From: an uncultured Oscillospiraceae bacterium
GTDB lineage: Bacteria; Bacillota; Clostridia; Oscillospirales; Oscillospiraceae
Direction: 5' to 3'
NCBI GenBank assembly: GCA_950075865.1
Contig: CATMVA010000006.1
Coordinates: 1 to 64,000 of the forward strand
Length of the DNA stretch: 64,000 bases
Shown here: piece by piece, positions 23,168 through 31,554 of the stretch
How positions within the stretch are numbered: the stretch's first letter is position 1
How the letters are laid out: every line of letters begins with the position of its first letter
The notes under the pieces: generated by a model
Told to the model about the DNA's origin: nothing
Seen by the model: the letters and a program-made list of their open reading frames with translations, nothing else
Databases searched by the model: none
Program-made: the position numbers and the translations under genes

Positions 23168-23497
23168 TTACACCTCCATGACGATAATGTTGTCGGGATA
23201 CTCCTCGTGGAGCTGGGAGAGATAGAGCATCAAAGCGGTCAAAAGGCTCTGACAGGTGCTCTCGTTCTGCTGGCTCAGTCCGCCGGGGAGCTTCAGGGAA
23301 ATGAGGGCCTTGTCCTCCTTCACCTTCACGCTGGCCTCCAGCCCAAGCACGTCGTTGACGGTGCATTCAGTCAAACGGACGGCGCTGGTGACAGCGGCGC
23401 AGAGGATATCCTCTCCCTGTGACGCCAGACCGCTGTGTCCCTCCACCTGGAAGGAGACGATCCGGGCGCCCTCTAAATGAAATGCAGCAGTGATCAT
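23168..23497 (-). CDS. prp: Ribosomal-processing cysteine protease Prp
   Basis: 109 aa between rplU and rpmA, the standard location. Catalytic His in VEGHSG (about 18-23) and catalytic Cys in GEDILCAAVTSA (about 28-39). It cleaves the N-terminal extension of L27 (residues LQFF/A). Start overlaps the rplU stop by one base (TGATG). Confidence 0.95.
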   Translation of the reverse strand: MITAAFHLEGARIVSFQVEGHSGLASQGEDILCAAVTSAVRLTECTVNDVLGLEASVKVKEDKALISLKLPGGLSQQNESTCQSLLTALMLYLSQLHEEYPDNIIVMEV

Positions 23498-23808
23498 CAG
23501 GCGTGGATCTTGCCAATGGTGACCTTGGTATAGGGCTGACGATGGCCCTGCTTGCGGCGGTAGTTCTTCTTGGGCTTGTACTTGAAGACGATGATCTTCT
23601 TGCCCTTGCCGTTCTTGACGACCTCGGCCTCCACCTTGGCGCCCTCCACAACAGGGGTACCGAAGGTAGCCTTGTCGCCGTCCAGGATGGCCAGGACCTT
23701 GTCGAAGGTCACCTTGTCGCCCGCCTCAGAAGGCAGCTTCTCGATGTAGAGGGTATCACCCTCGGCCACCTTGTACTGCTTCCCGCCGGTTACAATGATT
23801 GCGTTCAC
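23497..23808 (-). CDS. rplU: 50S ribosomal protein L21
   Basis: 103 aa, GTG start with AAGGAG nine bases upstream. [17 protein letters not shown] at the N-terminus and the [15 protein letters not shown]-terminus are diagnostic. First gene of the rplU-prp-rpmA operon; the leader of about 75 nt may fold (GGGC/GCCC around CTTGG) and could host the L21 autoregulatory element known from Firmicutes, which I cannot confirm. Confidence 0.97.
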   Translation of the reverse strand: MNAIIVTGGKQYKVAEGDTLYIEKLPSEAGDKVTFDKVLAILDGDKATFGTPVVEGAKVEAEVVKNGKGKKIIVFKYKPKKNYRRKQGHRQPYTKVTIGKIHA

Positions 23809-23891
23809 TCTTTTTCACTCCTTCATTACGGGCTCGCTGTCGGGGGCGGGGCCAAGGCCCACTTTTCATGCCCATTCAATGCGGCTCTGAT

Positions 23892-23920
23892 AGTATACCA
23901 GCCAAAAAGGGGAAAGTCAA
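23892..23920 (-). promoter_or_regulatory. Promoter of rplU-prp-rpmA
   Basis: On the minus strand TTGACT (23920-23915), 17 bp, TATACT (23897-23892) preceded by TGG (extended -10). The -35 box is part of the terminator hairpin of the upstream gene. Confidence 0.75.
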
Positions 23921-23938
23921 GCATTTTCCCTTGACTTT
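23903..23938 (-). terminator. Terminator of the L,D-transpeptidase gene, overlapping the rplU promoter
   Basis: AAAGTCAAG (23913-23921) pairs with CTTGACTTT (23930-23938). On the minus strand the stem is followed by CCCC then T5. The descending arm contains the TTGACT -35 box of rplU. Confidence 0.6.
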
Positions 23939-23959
23939 CTCACATTTTTCATCCTATCC

Positions 23960-25027
23960 CTATCTTTTTTCGGTTTTCATATGATAGGCCCGAAAAAACA
24001 CCGCCGCCTGGCCCCGGGTCAGGATCTCCTCCCCAGTCCCCAGGATGGGCACGCTTCCCTCCAAGGGGGAACCGCCCCGGCGCAAGGTCTCATACCGCCC
24101 CACCAGCTCGTCCAGAGTCTGCCCTGTAACCAGGGCGTTGGGCTCGGGCTCCTCCCGTTCCCAAGTAAGCCACAGCAGGTCGGCGAACCGCCAGAGCACA
24201 GGCCTCCGTGCCTCCTCCAGTCCTGAAAGCTGCCGGACCACAGTCTCGGCCTCCCCCCAGGTCAGGGGCTCCTCCGGCCGGAATGTCTCCTCCCCGGCCC
24301 CCATCAGCCCCTTTTCATAAACGTAGCGGATCGTATCGTAACCCTTGGCTCCGAAACGAACATCAGAGAAGGGCAGGGCGTTCTCCTCCATCCAGGCCCT
24401 CCAGGGGTTCTCCTCCCGGGGGTCGGTGGGGTCCCAGCCCGCCTTGGGGTCGGCGGGGTCAATGTACGCCACCGCCGTGGGGATGGGCTCCAAAGGTCCC
24501 GGCTCGGTACCGTCAAAGATGGTAACGATGGTGCCCACAGCGCAGTTCTCATAGACCCACTTGGCGTCCCCCACCTGGAGCCGGATACAGCCCCGGGACA
24601 CCGAGGTCCCCAAGTCGTTGTACTCGTATGTCATCAGGGTGGATGGGTCGTTCCGGCGGTAGCAAACTGAATGGAACATGATGCCCCGGTAGATCCGGGT
24701 GGCGTACTGGCCGTAGGAGCCATCCACCATGTAGCACCAGGGGAACCGCTCCCCTGCCGACCAGGTGCCCACCGGAGTCTCGTCCCCCGGCTTGCCCACC
24801 GAACAGGCCATGGCACGAACAGGCACAGTGTAGTAGCCCTCCTCGTCCAGGCCGTAGACCGTCACCACATGCTGGGCCCGGTCCACCATGATATAGTAAG
24901 GCAGCCCGTTGCTCTGGGTGGTCAATGCGGCGATCTCGTCCGCTCCCCGGGCCGTCCCCCCTAGCCGGGGCAGCAGAGCCACAGCCAGACAAAGTGCCAG
25001 GGCGGCAGCGCAGTATCTTCTCTTCAT
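23960..25027 (-). CDS. Secreted L,D-transpeptidase (YkuD) with SLH-like C-terminus
   Basis: 355 aa from ATG 25027 (AGGAGAG upstream). Signal peptide with hydrophobic core AAALALCLAVALLP. YkuD domain: the conserved His in IMFHSV and the catalytic Cys in SVSRGCIRLQVGDA (about 155-168). From about 225 an SLH-type repeat follows (FSDVRFGAKGYDTIRYVYEKG, then FRPEEPLTWGEAETVVRQL) and a second degenerate one ends the protein. It would form 3-3 or protein cross-links in peptidoglycan; the SLH part suggests wall anchoring. Weak T-run terminator follows. Confidence 0.85.
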   Translation of the reverse strand: MKRRYCAAALALCLAVALLPRLGGTARGADEIAALTTQSNGLPYYIMVDRAQHVVTVYGLDEEGYYTVPVRAMACSVGKPGDETPVGTWSAGERFPWCYMVDGSYGQYATRIYRGIMFHSVCYRRNDPSTLMTYEYNDLGTSVSRGCIRLQVGDAKWVYENCAVGTIVTIFDGTEPGPLEPIPTAVAYIDPADPKAGWDPTDPREENPWRAWMEENALPFSDVRFGAKGYDTIRYVYEKGLMGAGEETFRPEEPLTWGEAETVVRQLSGLEEARRPVLWRFADLLWLTWEREEPEPNALVTGQTLDELVGRYETLRRGGSPLEGSVPILGTGEEILTRGQAAVFFRAYHMKTEKR

Positions 25028-25059
25028 TCCACTCTCTCCTGTTGTGTTTTCAGTCCTTC

Positions 25060-26241
25060 TTACCGGGCTCTGCGGTAGATCTCGGCCATATCCTCCCTCG
25101 TCAGGTGCTTGGCCGCCCCCAAGTTGCCCCGGGTGGCGATGTCGCACTTTTCGGCCAGCTCCAGCACCTGCGTCTCGGTGAGCTCCAAACCCAGCTCCCG
25201 GAGGCTGGTGGGCATTTTGATCTCCCGGTAGAACTCCTCCATGGCCTCCACGCCCTTCAGAGCCGTGGCAGTGTTGTCCCCCTGGGGCTCCACCCCCAGC
25301 ACGTTGACGGCAAACCGGGCAAAGCGGCCGGGGCACGCAGGTAAAACATACCGGGCCCAAGTGCCCCAGATAGCAGCCAGGCCGGCCCCGTGGGCCACAT
25401 CGAACATGCCCCCCAGCTCATGCTCCAGCCGGTGACAGGCCCAGTCCCCCTTGCCCCCGCCGCAGGCGGTGAGTCCGTTGTGGGAAAGGCTGCTGGCCCA
25501 CATCACATCGGCCCGGGCAGCGTAATTCCCCGGCTCCTTCACCAACGCCCGGGAGGCGTCAATGACGGTCCGCATCAGGGCCTCGGCCATGGCGTCGGTG
25601 AGGGCCATTGACTCAGGCTGTCCGTTGAAGTACCGCTCCATGGTGTGCATCAGGATGTCGGCACAGCCGCAGGCAGTCTGGTAGTCGGGCAGGGTCATGG
25701 TCAACTCAGGGTCCATAATGGCAAACTTACAGCGGCACAGGTCGTTGTTGCATCCCCGCTTGATGCCCCCGTTCTCGTTGGTAATGACCGAGGAGTCACT
25801 CATCTCGCTGCCTGCGGCAGCAATGGTGAGCACCGCCCCAATGGGGAGACATCCGGTGGGGGTACGCTTGAAGTCATAGAAATCCCAGACATCCCCGCCG
25901 CAGGCCACCCCGTAACCGATAGCCTTGGCCGAGTCGATGACGCTGCCGCCCCCCACGGGCAGGAGGAAGTCCACTCCCTCCTTCTCACAGAGGGCGATCC
26001 CCTCCCGCACAAGACCCACACGAGGGTTGGGCACCACGCCCCCCAGTTCGGTGTAACCAATGCCAGCCGCCTCCAAAGAGGCCTTCACCCGGTCCAGCAC
26101 GCCGGTGCGCTTCACGCTGCCGCCGCCGTAGTGGATCAGGACCTTGGTGCCGCCGAAGGCCCTGACCTGCTCCCCCACCTGGTCCAGGGTCCCCTTGCCG
26201 AAAACCACTCTGGTGGGCGTGTAGTATTGAAAATTCAACAT
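25060..26241 (-). CDS. Iron-containing alcohol dehydrogenase (butanol dehydrogenase-like)
   Basis: 393 aa. NAD(P)-binding LLPVGGGSVIDSAKAIGYG (about 92-110). Metal site: CGCADILMHTMERYF (Asp, His), with later HRLEHELGGMFDVAHGAGLA giving two more histidines. This is the BdhA/YqhD branch of Fe-ADHs, reducing aldehydes in fermentation. Cofactor preference and substrate are not determinable here. Confidence 0.9.
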   Translation of the reverse strand: MLNFQYYTPTRVVFGKGTLDQVGEQVRAFGGTKVLIHYGGGSVKRTGVLDRVKASLEAAGIGYTELGGVVPNPRVGLVREGIALCEKEGVDFLLPVGGGSVIDSAKAIGYGVACGGDVWDFYDFKRTPTGCLPIGAVLTIAAAGSEMSDSSVITNENGGIKRGCNNDLCRCKFAIMDPELTMTLPDYQTACGCADILMHTMERYFNGQPESMALTDAMAEALMRTVIDASRALVKEPGNYAARADVMWASSLSHNGLTACGGGKGDWACHRLEHELGGMFDVAHGAGLAAIWGTWARYVLPACPGRFARFAVNVLGVEPQGDNTATALKGVEAMEEFYREIKMPTSLRELGLELTETQVLELAEKCDIATRGNLGAAKHLTREDMAEIYRRAR

Positions 26242-26316
26242 ACTTCTACTCCTCCTCGCATTATGTTAACTTATTTCTCCCCTTTTATTTCACTTTAGCA
26301 AACTTTATTTTTGATT

Positions 26317-27411
26317 TTATGTCAACCTACCGAAGTACCACCCTGTGGCTCCCTCCTTCTTGCTCAGGACCCGGTCGGAGAGCCGCCGGACAATGGCCAG
26401 CCGGTCCCCCGGCTCCACCGGAAGCAGATAGTCGGTGGAATCCTCACAGTAGATCTCCCCCTCCTTCTCCCAGAGATATTCGGTCAGAATATCCACCACC
26501 CGGCCGGATTCCACATGGCGGCAGCGGCAGAGCTCCTCCCCCCGCTCCAGCACCTCCACCCGGCTGTGGCCGAAGCGGATATTGACGGGGTCCGGGCTGG
26601 CCTCCTGGGAATCCTGGGCGGTCATCTCGGGAAAACCGTCGTAGGACACATAGGAGAACTCCCCACCCGGCTCCTCCGGCAAAATGAGGGCGTTGAGCTG
26701 TCCGTCCCACTTGAGGACGCAGCCCCCGTCGATGGAGACAATGTGCCTTTCCTTGTCAATAATGGGCGCGGCTGATGGAATGTCCTCCCGGTAAAGGGTC
26801 ACGGGCCAGTGGCCCACGACCACCCACCGGCGGAAAGCATGGCCCTGATTCAGAAAGTCGTCGTTCTTCATGCAGGAGAAGGCCTCCAGCTCCTCCAGAT
26901 GATTCTCCCGGGGCACCCCCCCATGGACAAACAGATAATTGTGGTTTACATAAATATGAGGCAGCCCCCGCAAAAAGTCCAGCTCAGGCTTGAAATTTTC
27001 GGCTATGGCCGCCCGGGCGGCGGCATAGTCAAAGGGAGTATCCACTGTGACCCCCGCCAGATGGGCCATCTTCACCAGGATGGACCGCTCCCCCATTTTG
27101 AACCACCGGTCCCGGTAAAATTCCTCATGCTCAGTCCCGTTCTGGTCCACAAAATCCAGCACCACGTTATCGCAGTTGCCCAGGATAGTGTAGACCGTGT
27201 GGGTTTGGGACAGCTCCATCACATAACGCAAGGTATCCAAGCTGTCCTCGTGGCGCTCCAGCAGATCCCCCAGAAGGATCAGAATATCCTCCTTGGAAAA
27301 CCCCGCCTTGGACAGCACCCCCTTCAGGAAGGTCAGGTTGCCGTGGATGTCACTGACCACCAACACCCGCCGCCCGGGAGGCAGCTCAATGGGCCGTACA
27401 ACCGCTTTCAT
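26317..27411 (-). CDS. Calcineurin-like metallophosphoesterase
   Basis: 364 aa. Motifs SDIHGN (about 20-25), LLGDLLERH, ILGNCDN, and later VNHNYLFVHGG plus VVGHWPVT supply the usual D-x-H, GD, GNxD/H and H ligands. The C-terminal ~100 residues are an extra beta-rich domain. Substrate unknown. Last gene of a leftward unit with prmA. Confidence 0.85.
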   Translation of the reverse strand: MKAVVRPIELPPGRRVLVVSDIHGNLTFLKGVLSKAGFSKEDILILLGDLLERHEDSLDTLRYVMELSQTHTVYTILGNCDNVVLDFVDQNGTEHEEFYRDRWFKMGERSILVKMAHLAGVTVDTPFDYAAARAAIAENFKPELDFLRGLPHIYVNHNYLFVHGGVPRENHLEELEAFSCMKNDDFLNQGHAFRRWVVVGHWPVTLYREDIPSAAPIIDKERHIVSIDGGCVLKWDGQLNALILPEEPGGEFSYVSYDGFPEMTAQDSQEASPDPVNIRFGHSRVEVLERGEELCRCRHVESGRVVDILTEYLWEKEGEIYCEDSTDYLLPVEPGDRLAIVRRLSDRVLSKKEGATGWYFGRLT

Positions 27412-27438
27412 AGGCGCCTCCTTTCCGGGAATGGAGTC

Positions 27439-28386
27439 TCACAGGGCGGCCATGGCACACCAGCCATCCCGTTCCAGCCGCTCAAATACACAAAGTCCGT
27501 TCTTCTCCAACGCGGCCTGGACCTCGTCGGCCCGGGTGTCAATGATCCCTGAGCAAATAAACACCCCCAGATCGCTCCCGTCCTGCTCCATGAGCCGCCC
27601 CACCTGGGCCGAGAGGGGAATAATCACGTCGGCCACGATGTTGGCCAGCACAATGCCGTAAGGCCCGCTCCGGGCCAGTTCCTCGGCCAGACCCTTGTCC
27701 GAGAGCACATCCCCCGCCCGGACGGTGTAGTTCTTCCTGTCGATGCCGTTGAGGGCAGCGTTCTCATAGGCCACGTCCACCGCCTTGGGGTCGATGTCCA
27801 CCCCAACGGCCTCCCAGGCCCCCAGCTTCAGAGCGGCGATGGACAAAATGCCGCTGCCGCAGCCCAGGTCCAGCACCTTGTCTCCGCTTTGCACCTGTCC
27901 CTCCAGAAGCTCCAGGCACAGCTGGGTGGAGGCGTGAGACCCGGTGCCGAAGGTAAGGCCCGGGTTGAGGTACACCGCCGTCCGCCCCTCGGGCACCGGC
28001 TTGCCCCGCTCCCACTCAGGGACGATGTAAACCTTCTCCCCCACCGTCATGGGCTGGTAATACTTCTGCCAGCTAAAAGCCCAGTCCTCCTCCTTGAGGG
28101 GGACGATGGACACAGGGTTGCCGATCCCCTCCAGGGCCCGGGTCATCTGACTCCGCCCCACTTCATCATTGGTGACATAGAACTTCACCCGGGCCACGCC
28201 GCGCATCCGCTCCAAAAGGGCGTCGTCCACATAGTCCCAGTACTGCCGGTTCTGCTCCAAAAAGGTCTTGAAGTCCTCCTCGCTCTCCAGCACCAGCCCC
28301 TCTGCCCCGTTCATGGTGAGCCGCGCCGCCAGGTCATCCATCTCCGCGTCGGTAGTCTCCACCGTCACTTCCAGCCATTCATTCAT
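27439..28386 (-). CDS. prmA: Ribosomal protein L11 methyltransferase
   Basis: 315 aa from ATG 28386. The N-terminal substrate-recognition domain begins NEWLEVTVETTDAEMDDLAARL. The PrmA catalytic domain has NPGLTFGTGSHASTQLCLELLE, SAM motif VLDLGCGSGILSIAAL, and LANIVADVIIPL. All match the PrmA family. It trimethylates L11. Confidence 0.95.
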   Translation of the reverse strand: MNEWLEVTVETTDAEMDDLAARLTMNGAEGLVLESEEDFKTFLEQNRQYWDYVDDALLERMRGVARVKFYVTNDEVGRSQMTRALEGIGNPVSIVPLKEEDWAFSWQKYYQPMTVGEKVYIVPEWERGKPVPEGRTAVYLNPGLTFGTGSHASTQLCLELLEGQVQSGDKVLDLGCGSGILSIAALKLGAWEAVGVDIDPKAVDVAYENAALNGIDRKNYTVRAGDVLSDKGLAEELARSGPYGIVLANIVADVIIPLSAQVGRLMEQDGSDLGVFICSGIIDTRADEVQAALEKNGLCVFERLERDGWCAMAAL

Positions 28387-28406
28387 CCCAACAACCTCTT
28401 TCCGGT

Positions 28407-29159
28407 TCAGTAATCCAACAAAATGGGCACCCGGTTCTCCTGGGCAAAGTTCAGCGCCTGCCAGAAGATAGAGAAGGCGAACTTGGCCAGGGACTGGGTG
28501 TTGTAGACCTGATGGGTCTCCCCCATGGCCAGCCTTCCCGCCCCGTCGATCTGCCCGTCCATGGGATAGCCCTCGGTGCGGCTCCACTCCAAAATGGCGG
28601 CCTCATCCGCCTGCCAGGCCAATTTATTCAGCTTTTCCAGCTCCCACCGGAGAAGGCCAGCAGTGGCCATGATGATCTGGGCCCCGTTGAGGCAGGGGGC
28701 TTGGAACAGGAATGTGTCTTCTATGGGCAGCCACCATTCCGCCCCCCGCAGCAAGGACCACCCCTGGGCGGGATCCTCCCCCATTCGCCGGATCAGAGGA
28801 TGGGCTATGTAGTCCCAGCCCTTTTCTACCGTCTCAGGCACCGGCTCTCCATAGACATGGCAGGCCGCTACCAGCAGCATAGCCCCAAAGGCGTCCCAGT
28901 CGGGCTTATCGGTGTAGTAGGGCTTCTCGTTGTCCTCAGGCCAGATGGCGCCCGATTGGGAGATGGCCGCCAGGATCCGGTCCCGCCAACCCTCCACCCC
29001 GCTTTGAATTGCGGTGGGATCCGTCTCTCCCCGCTCCGTTCCATCGGGAACGATCCTCTGGAATCCATAACCGTTTGCCTCGGCCCACTGCTGGGTGGCC
29101 GTCCTCCAGTTGTGGGCATAGTACCGGGTCAGCGTCCCGGCATAAATATCAAGTCCCAT
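28407..29159 (-). CDS. Conserved hypothetical protein
   Basis: 250 aa from ATG 29159, with GGGAGG nearby. It begins GLDIYAGTLTRYYAHNWRT and is Trp-rich (about 12 Trp), soluble, no signal peptide. I recall this start from other Clostridia proteins but no function. It lies between degV and prmA, with 20-25 bp gaps, in one operon. Confidence 0.7.
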   Translation of the reverse strand: MGLDIYAGTLTRYYAHNWRTATQQWAEANGYGFQRIVPDGTERGETDPTAIQSGVEGWRDRILAAISQSGAIWPEDNEKPYYTDKPDWDAFGAMLLVAACHVYGEPVPETVEKGWDYIAHPLIRRMGEDPAQGWSLLRGAEWWLPIEDTFLFQAPCLNGAQIIMATAGLLRWELEKLNKLAWQADEAAILEWSRTEGYPMDGQIDGAGRLAMGETHQVYNTQSLAKFAFSIFWQALNFAQENRVPILLDY

Positions 29160-29182
29160 AACGACCTCCCGTGAAACCCCTT

Positions 29183-30055
29183 TTATCTCTCCCGGCCCAT
29201 AAAGAAAAGGGCCACACAGCCGCATCCGGTGTGAGATCCGATGACTGGTCCGATAAAGTTATAGCAGACCTGCTCCACGCCGTATTTCTCGGTCATCTGC
29301 TCCCCCACGTACCGGGCGTCGTCCTCACAGTCGGCGTGACTGATAAAGACGGTCTGTCCGGCCAGGCCGGTTCCCAGCTCTCCCGCCTTGGCCACCAGGG
29401 CGTCCAGGGATGCCTTCCGCCCCCGGGCCTTGGCCATGTTGATGAGGTGTCCCTCGTCGTCCATGTGCATCACAGGCTTGATCTGGAGCATGGTCCCCGC
29501 CAGAGCGGTGGCCGCCGACACCCGGCCGCCCCGCTTCAGGTGCATCAGGTCATCCACCGTGAACCAGTGGCAGAGGTGGAGCCTGTTCTCCTCGCACCAG
29601 TCCCGGACGGTCTCCATGCTCTCCCCCGCCAAACGCTTCCGGGCAGCGTACCATACCAGAAGCCCCTGTCCCAGGGAAGCACACAGGGTATCCACCACCA
29701 GGATCTTCCGCTTGGGGTACTTCTCTCCCAGCTCAGCGGCCGCGATCCGGGCCGACTGAAAGGTAGTGGACAGTCCCGAGGAGAAAGCCAGGATCAACAC
29801 GTCCTTCCCCTCCTCCAGAATGGGGGTCAGATGCTCCACATACTGCTCCGGGTTCACCGCCGCGGTGGTGCCCAGCTCCCCGTCCCGGAGGAGCTGATAA
29901 AACTCCTTGGAGGCCATATCCCGATGGTCCGGGGTATCCCGGCAGGTCCTCCCCTGAATGGTAAAGCTCAGGGGCAGAACACTGATCTTCAGCTCCTCCA
30001 CCATCTCCTGGCTCAGGTCGCAGGAGGAATCGGTGACGATCACATACTCATTCAT
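29183..30055 (-). CDS. DegV family fatty-acid-binding protein
   Basis: 290 aa from ATG 30055. DegV signature: VIVTDSSCDLSQE at the N-terminus, TTAAVNPEQY, LAFSSGLSTTFQSARIA, FTVDDLMHLKRGGRVSA and a C-terminal GPVIGSHTGCGCVALFF. Family members (FakB) bind acyl chains for the kinase FakA; no fakA is nearby. Its start overlaps the DUF1836 gene by eight bases. Confidence 0.9.
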   Translation of the reverse strand: MNEYVIVTDSSCDLSQEMVEELKISVLPLSFTIQGRTCRDTPDHRDMASKEFYQLLRDGELGTTAAVNPEQYVEHLTPILEEGKDVLILAFSSGLSTTFQSARIAAAELGEKYPKRKILVVDTLCASLGQGLLVWYAARKRLAGESMETVRDWCEENRLHLCHWFTVDDLMHLKRGGRVSAATALAGTMLQIKPVMHMDDEGHLINMAKARGRKASLDALVAKAGELGTGLAGQTVFISHADCEDDARYVGEQMTEKYGVEQVCYNFIGPVIGSHTGCGCVALFFMGRER

Positions 30056-30602
30056 GGTGTTTGACTTCCTTTCGTTCCTTTTTGGATTTCTTGCCCTCCC
30101 GGGGCTCCTCCCCCTGGAGCAGTTGTATGATCCGCTGGCAGGCCAGCTTGTGGGCATAGCTCCGCAGGGCCAGATCCAGAGCCAGGGCAGACAACTCCTC
30201 CTCCCCGCAGTCGGCGGGCAGCCGCTGGGCGGTGGCGTTGAGAGCGGCATCCAAGCCCTCCAGAAACTCTCCATACCGTGCCTCGACGTCCGTCCCCTCT
30301 CCCCGGTTCACCAGGAAGCCGGCGTCCCGCACAGGCAGAACGGCCTTCAGGGCACACATCTGGGTCAGGTAGGCCAGGTGGGTCTTGGAGTACCGCTTCC
30401 CTTCAGCCCGGGGCAGATGCCCATCCTTGATATAGTTATTCACCATGGCCGAGGTCAGCTTGTCCTCAGCCGAGCAGCCGATGAGCTGGCGGGCCATATA
30501 GCCCACCACCTGATCCATGTAGAGGTTCAGATCGGGCAAACTGTCCCAATCCGCGGGACGCTCGCTGCCCAGCCGCTCCTTCAATTCCCGGATCTCTTCC
30601 AT
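30048..30602 (-). CDS. DUF1836 family putative transcriptional regulator
   Basis: 184 aa from ATG 30602. The N-terminal MerR-like winged-helix region (LPDLNLYMDQVVGYM, LTSAMVNNYIKDGHLP, KRYSKTHLAYLTQMCALK) defines DUF1836. A helical C-terminus follows. Frequently next to degV in Clostridia, so it may regulate that gene. Confidence 0.82.
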   Translation of the reverse strand: MEEIRELKERLGSERPADWDSLPDLNLYMDQVVGYMARQLIGCSAEDKLTSAMVNNYIKDGHLPRAEGKRYSKTHLAYLTQMCALKAVLPVRDAGFLVNRGEGTDVEARYGEFLEGLDAALNATAQRLPADCGEEELSALALDLALRSYAHKLACQRIIQLLQGEEPREGKKSKKERKEVKHHE

Positions 30603-30651
30603 AGTTTCCCTTCCTGTCATTTTCAATATCAGCATACAGAATACAGATATG

Positions 30652-30680
30652 ATTATACCATGCTCCCCTACTCCTGTAAA
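30652..30680 (-). promoter_or_regulatory. Promoter of the DUF1836-degV-prmA operon
   Basis: Minus strand TTTACA (30680-30675), 17 bp, TATAAT (30657-30652) preceded by TGG. Confidence 0.75.
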
Positions 30681-30705
30681 GGGGATGGAACCCGTGGAAT
30701 AGAAA

Positions 30706-30737
30706 GGGACAGTCGCCCAAAATCGGGCGGCTGTCCC
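30706..30737 (-). terminator. Terminator after the methyltransferase gene
   Basis: GGGACAGTCGCCC (30706-30718) pairs with GGGCGGCTGTCCC (30725-30737), one mismatch; leftward tail TTTCTATT. Confidence 0.6.
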
Positions 30738-30762
30738 AAAATCACTTTCTTTTCCGGTGGGC

Positions 30763-31554
30763 TCACTGGGCCGCGAACATCCCGTATTCCTTGGGGAGGC
30801 GCAGGACCCCGTCCACACTGTGCTTGGCCAGAACAGCCAGCACGGTCTCCCGGGGCAGCCTGCCCAACCCGGACATCCCCTCCAGGGTAGTGATGTAATC
30901 GGCCATATCTCCCAGGTCGGTGACCTCCAGAGCGTCTTCGTAGAGAAACCGTTCCACCTTATCAAAGAACGGGGAAAGTTGTGTCTCCCCGTTCTGGAGG
31001 GTAAACAGATAGTTTCCCACGGCCTCGGCCCCGTACTCCCGGAACAGACCGCAGAGATACTCCATCATACCCTTTTCCCCGTAGGTGGCGGCGTAAAACC
31101 GCCCGCCCTCCTTCAATACACGTCTAACCTCCCCCAGTCCCTTCGGAATATCGGGGACATGGTAGAGCATCATATTGGCGATGACCACATCGAAGGTGTT
31201 GTCCTCAAAAGGGATCCGCTGGATGTCGATCTGCTGAAACCCGACCCTTCCCCGTTCCCCCAGGGTCTCCCTCGCCTTTTGAAGCATCCCCTCCGAAAAG
31301 TCGGAAAGGATCAGCCGGCCGCAGGTGTCCATCAGTCTCTCCTGCCCCACCCACATCTGTCCGGTGCCGCAGCCCAACTCCAGCACGGACATGCCGGGCT
31401 CGATCCGGTAGTGGGAAAAGATCCAGTTCCCAAACCCCTGACGGTTGGTGGAATACCTGCTGTGAATGGCAGTGCGGATATCCAGCTTCTCGGCCGTGCG
31501 GTACTGCTCCTTCACGGCGGCCCCGTCGTTCAACTTCATGGCCCCTTTCCTCAT
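30763..31554 (-). CDS. Class I SAM-dependent methyltransferase
   Basis: 263 aa. ATG 31554 shares ATGA with the ABC exporter stop; an ATG four residues later also has a possible RBS. SAM motif I VLELGCGTGQMWVGQ (about 55-69), then LILSDFSEGMLQKAR and the post-motif FDVVIANMMLYHVPD. UbiE-like class. Translational coupling to the ABC exporter suggests it modifies the exported compound or is simply co-expressed. Confidence 0.82.
   Translation of the reverse strand: MRKGAMKLNDGAAVKEQYRTAEKLDIRTAIHSRYSTNRQGFGNWIFSHYRIEPGMSVLELGCGTGQMWVGQERLMDTCGRLILSDFSEGMLQKARETLGERGRVGFQQIDIQRIPFEDNTFDVVIANMMLYHVPDIPKGLGEVRRVLKEGGRFYAATYGEKGMMEYLCGLFREYGAEAVGNYLFTLQNGETQLSPFFDKVERFLYEDALEVTDLGDMADYITTLEGMSGLGRLPRETVLAVLAKHSVDGVLRLPKEYGMFAAQ

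Noticed and set aside
26284-26325. TTGACA as -35 of the alcohol dehydrogenase
   Set aside because: No acceptable -10 at 16-18 bp; left unassigned.
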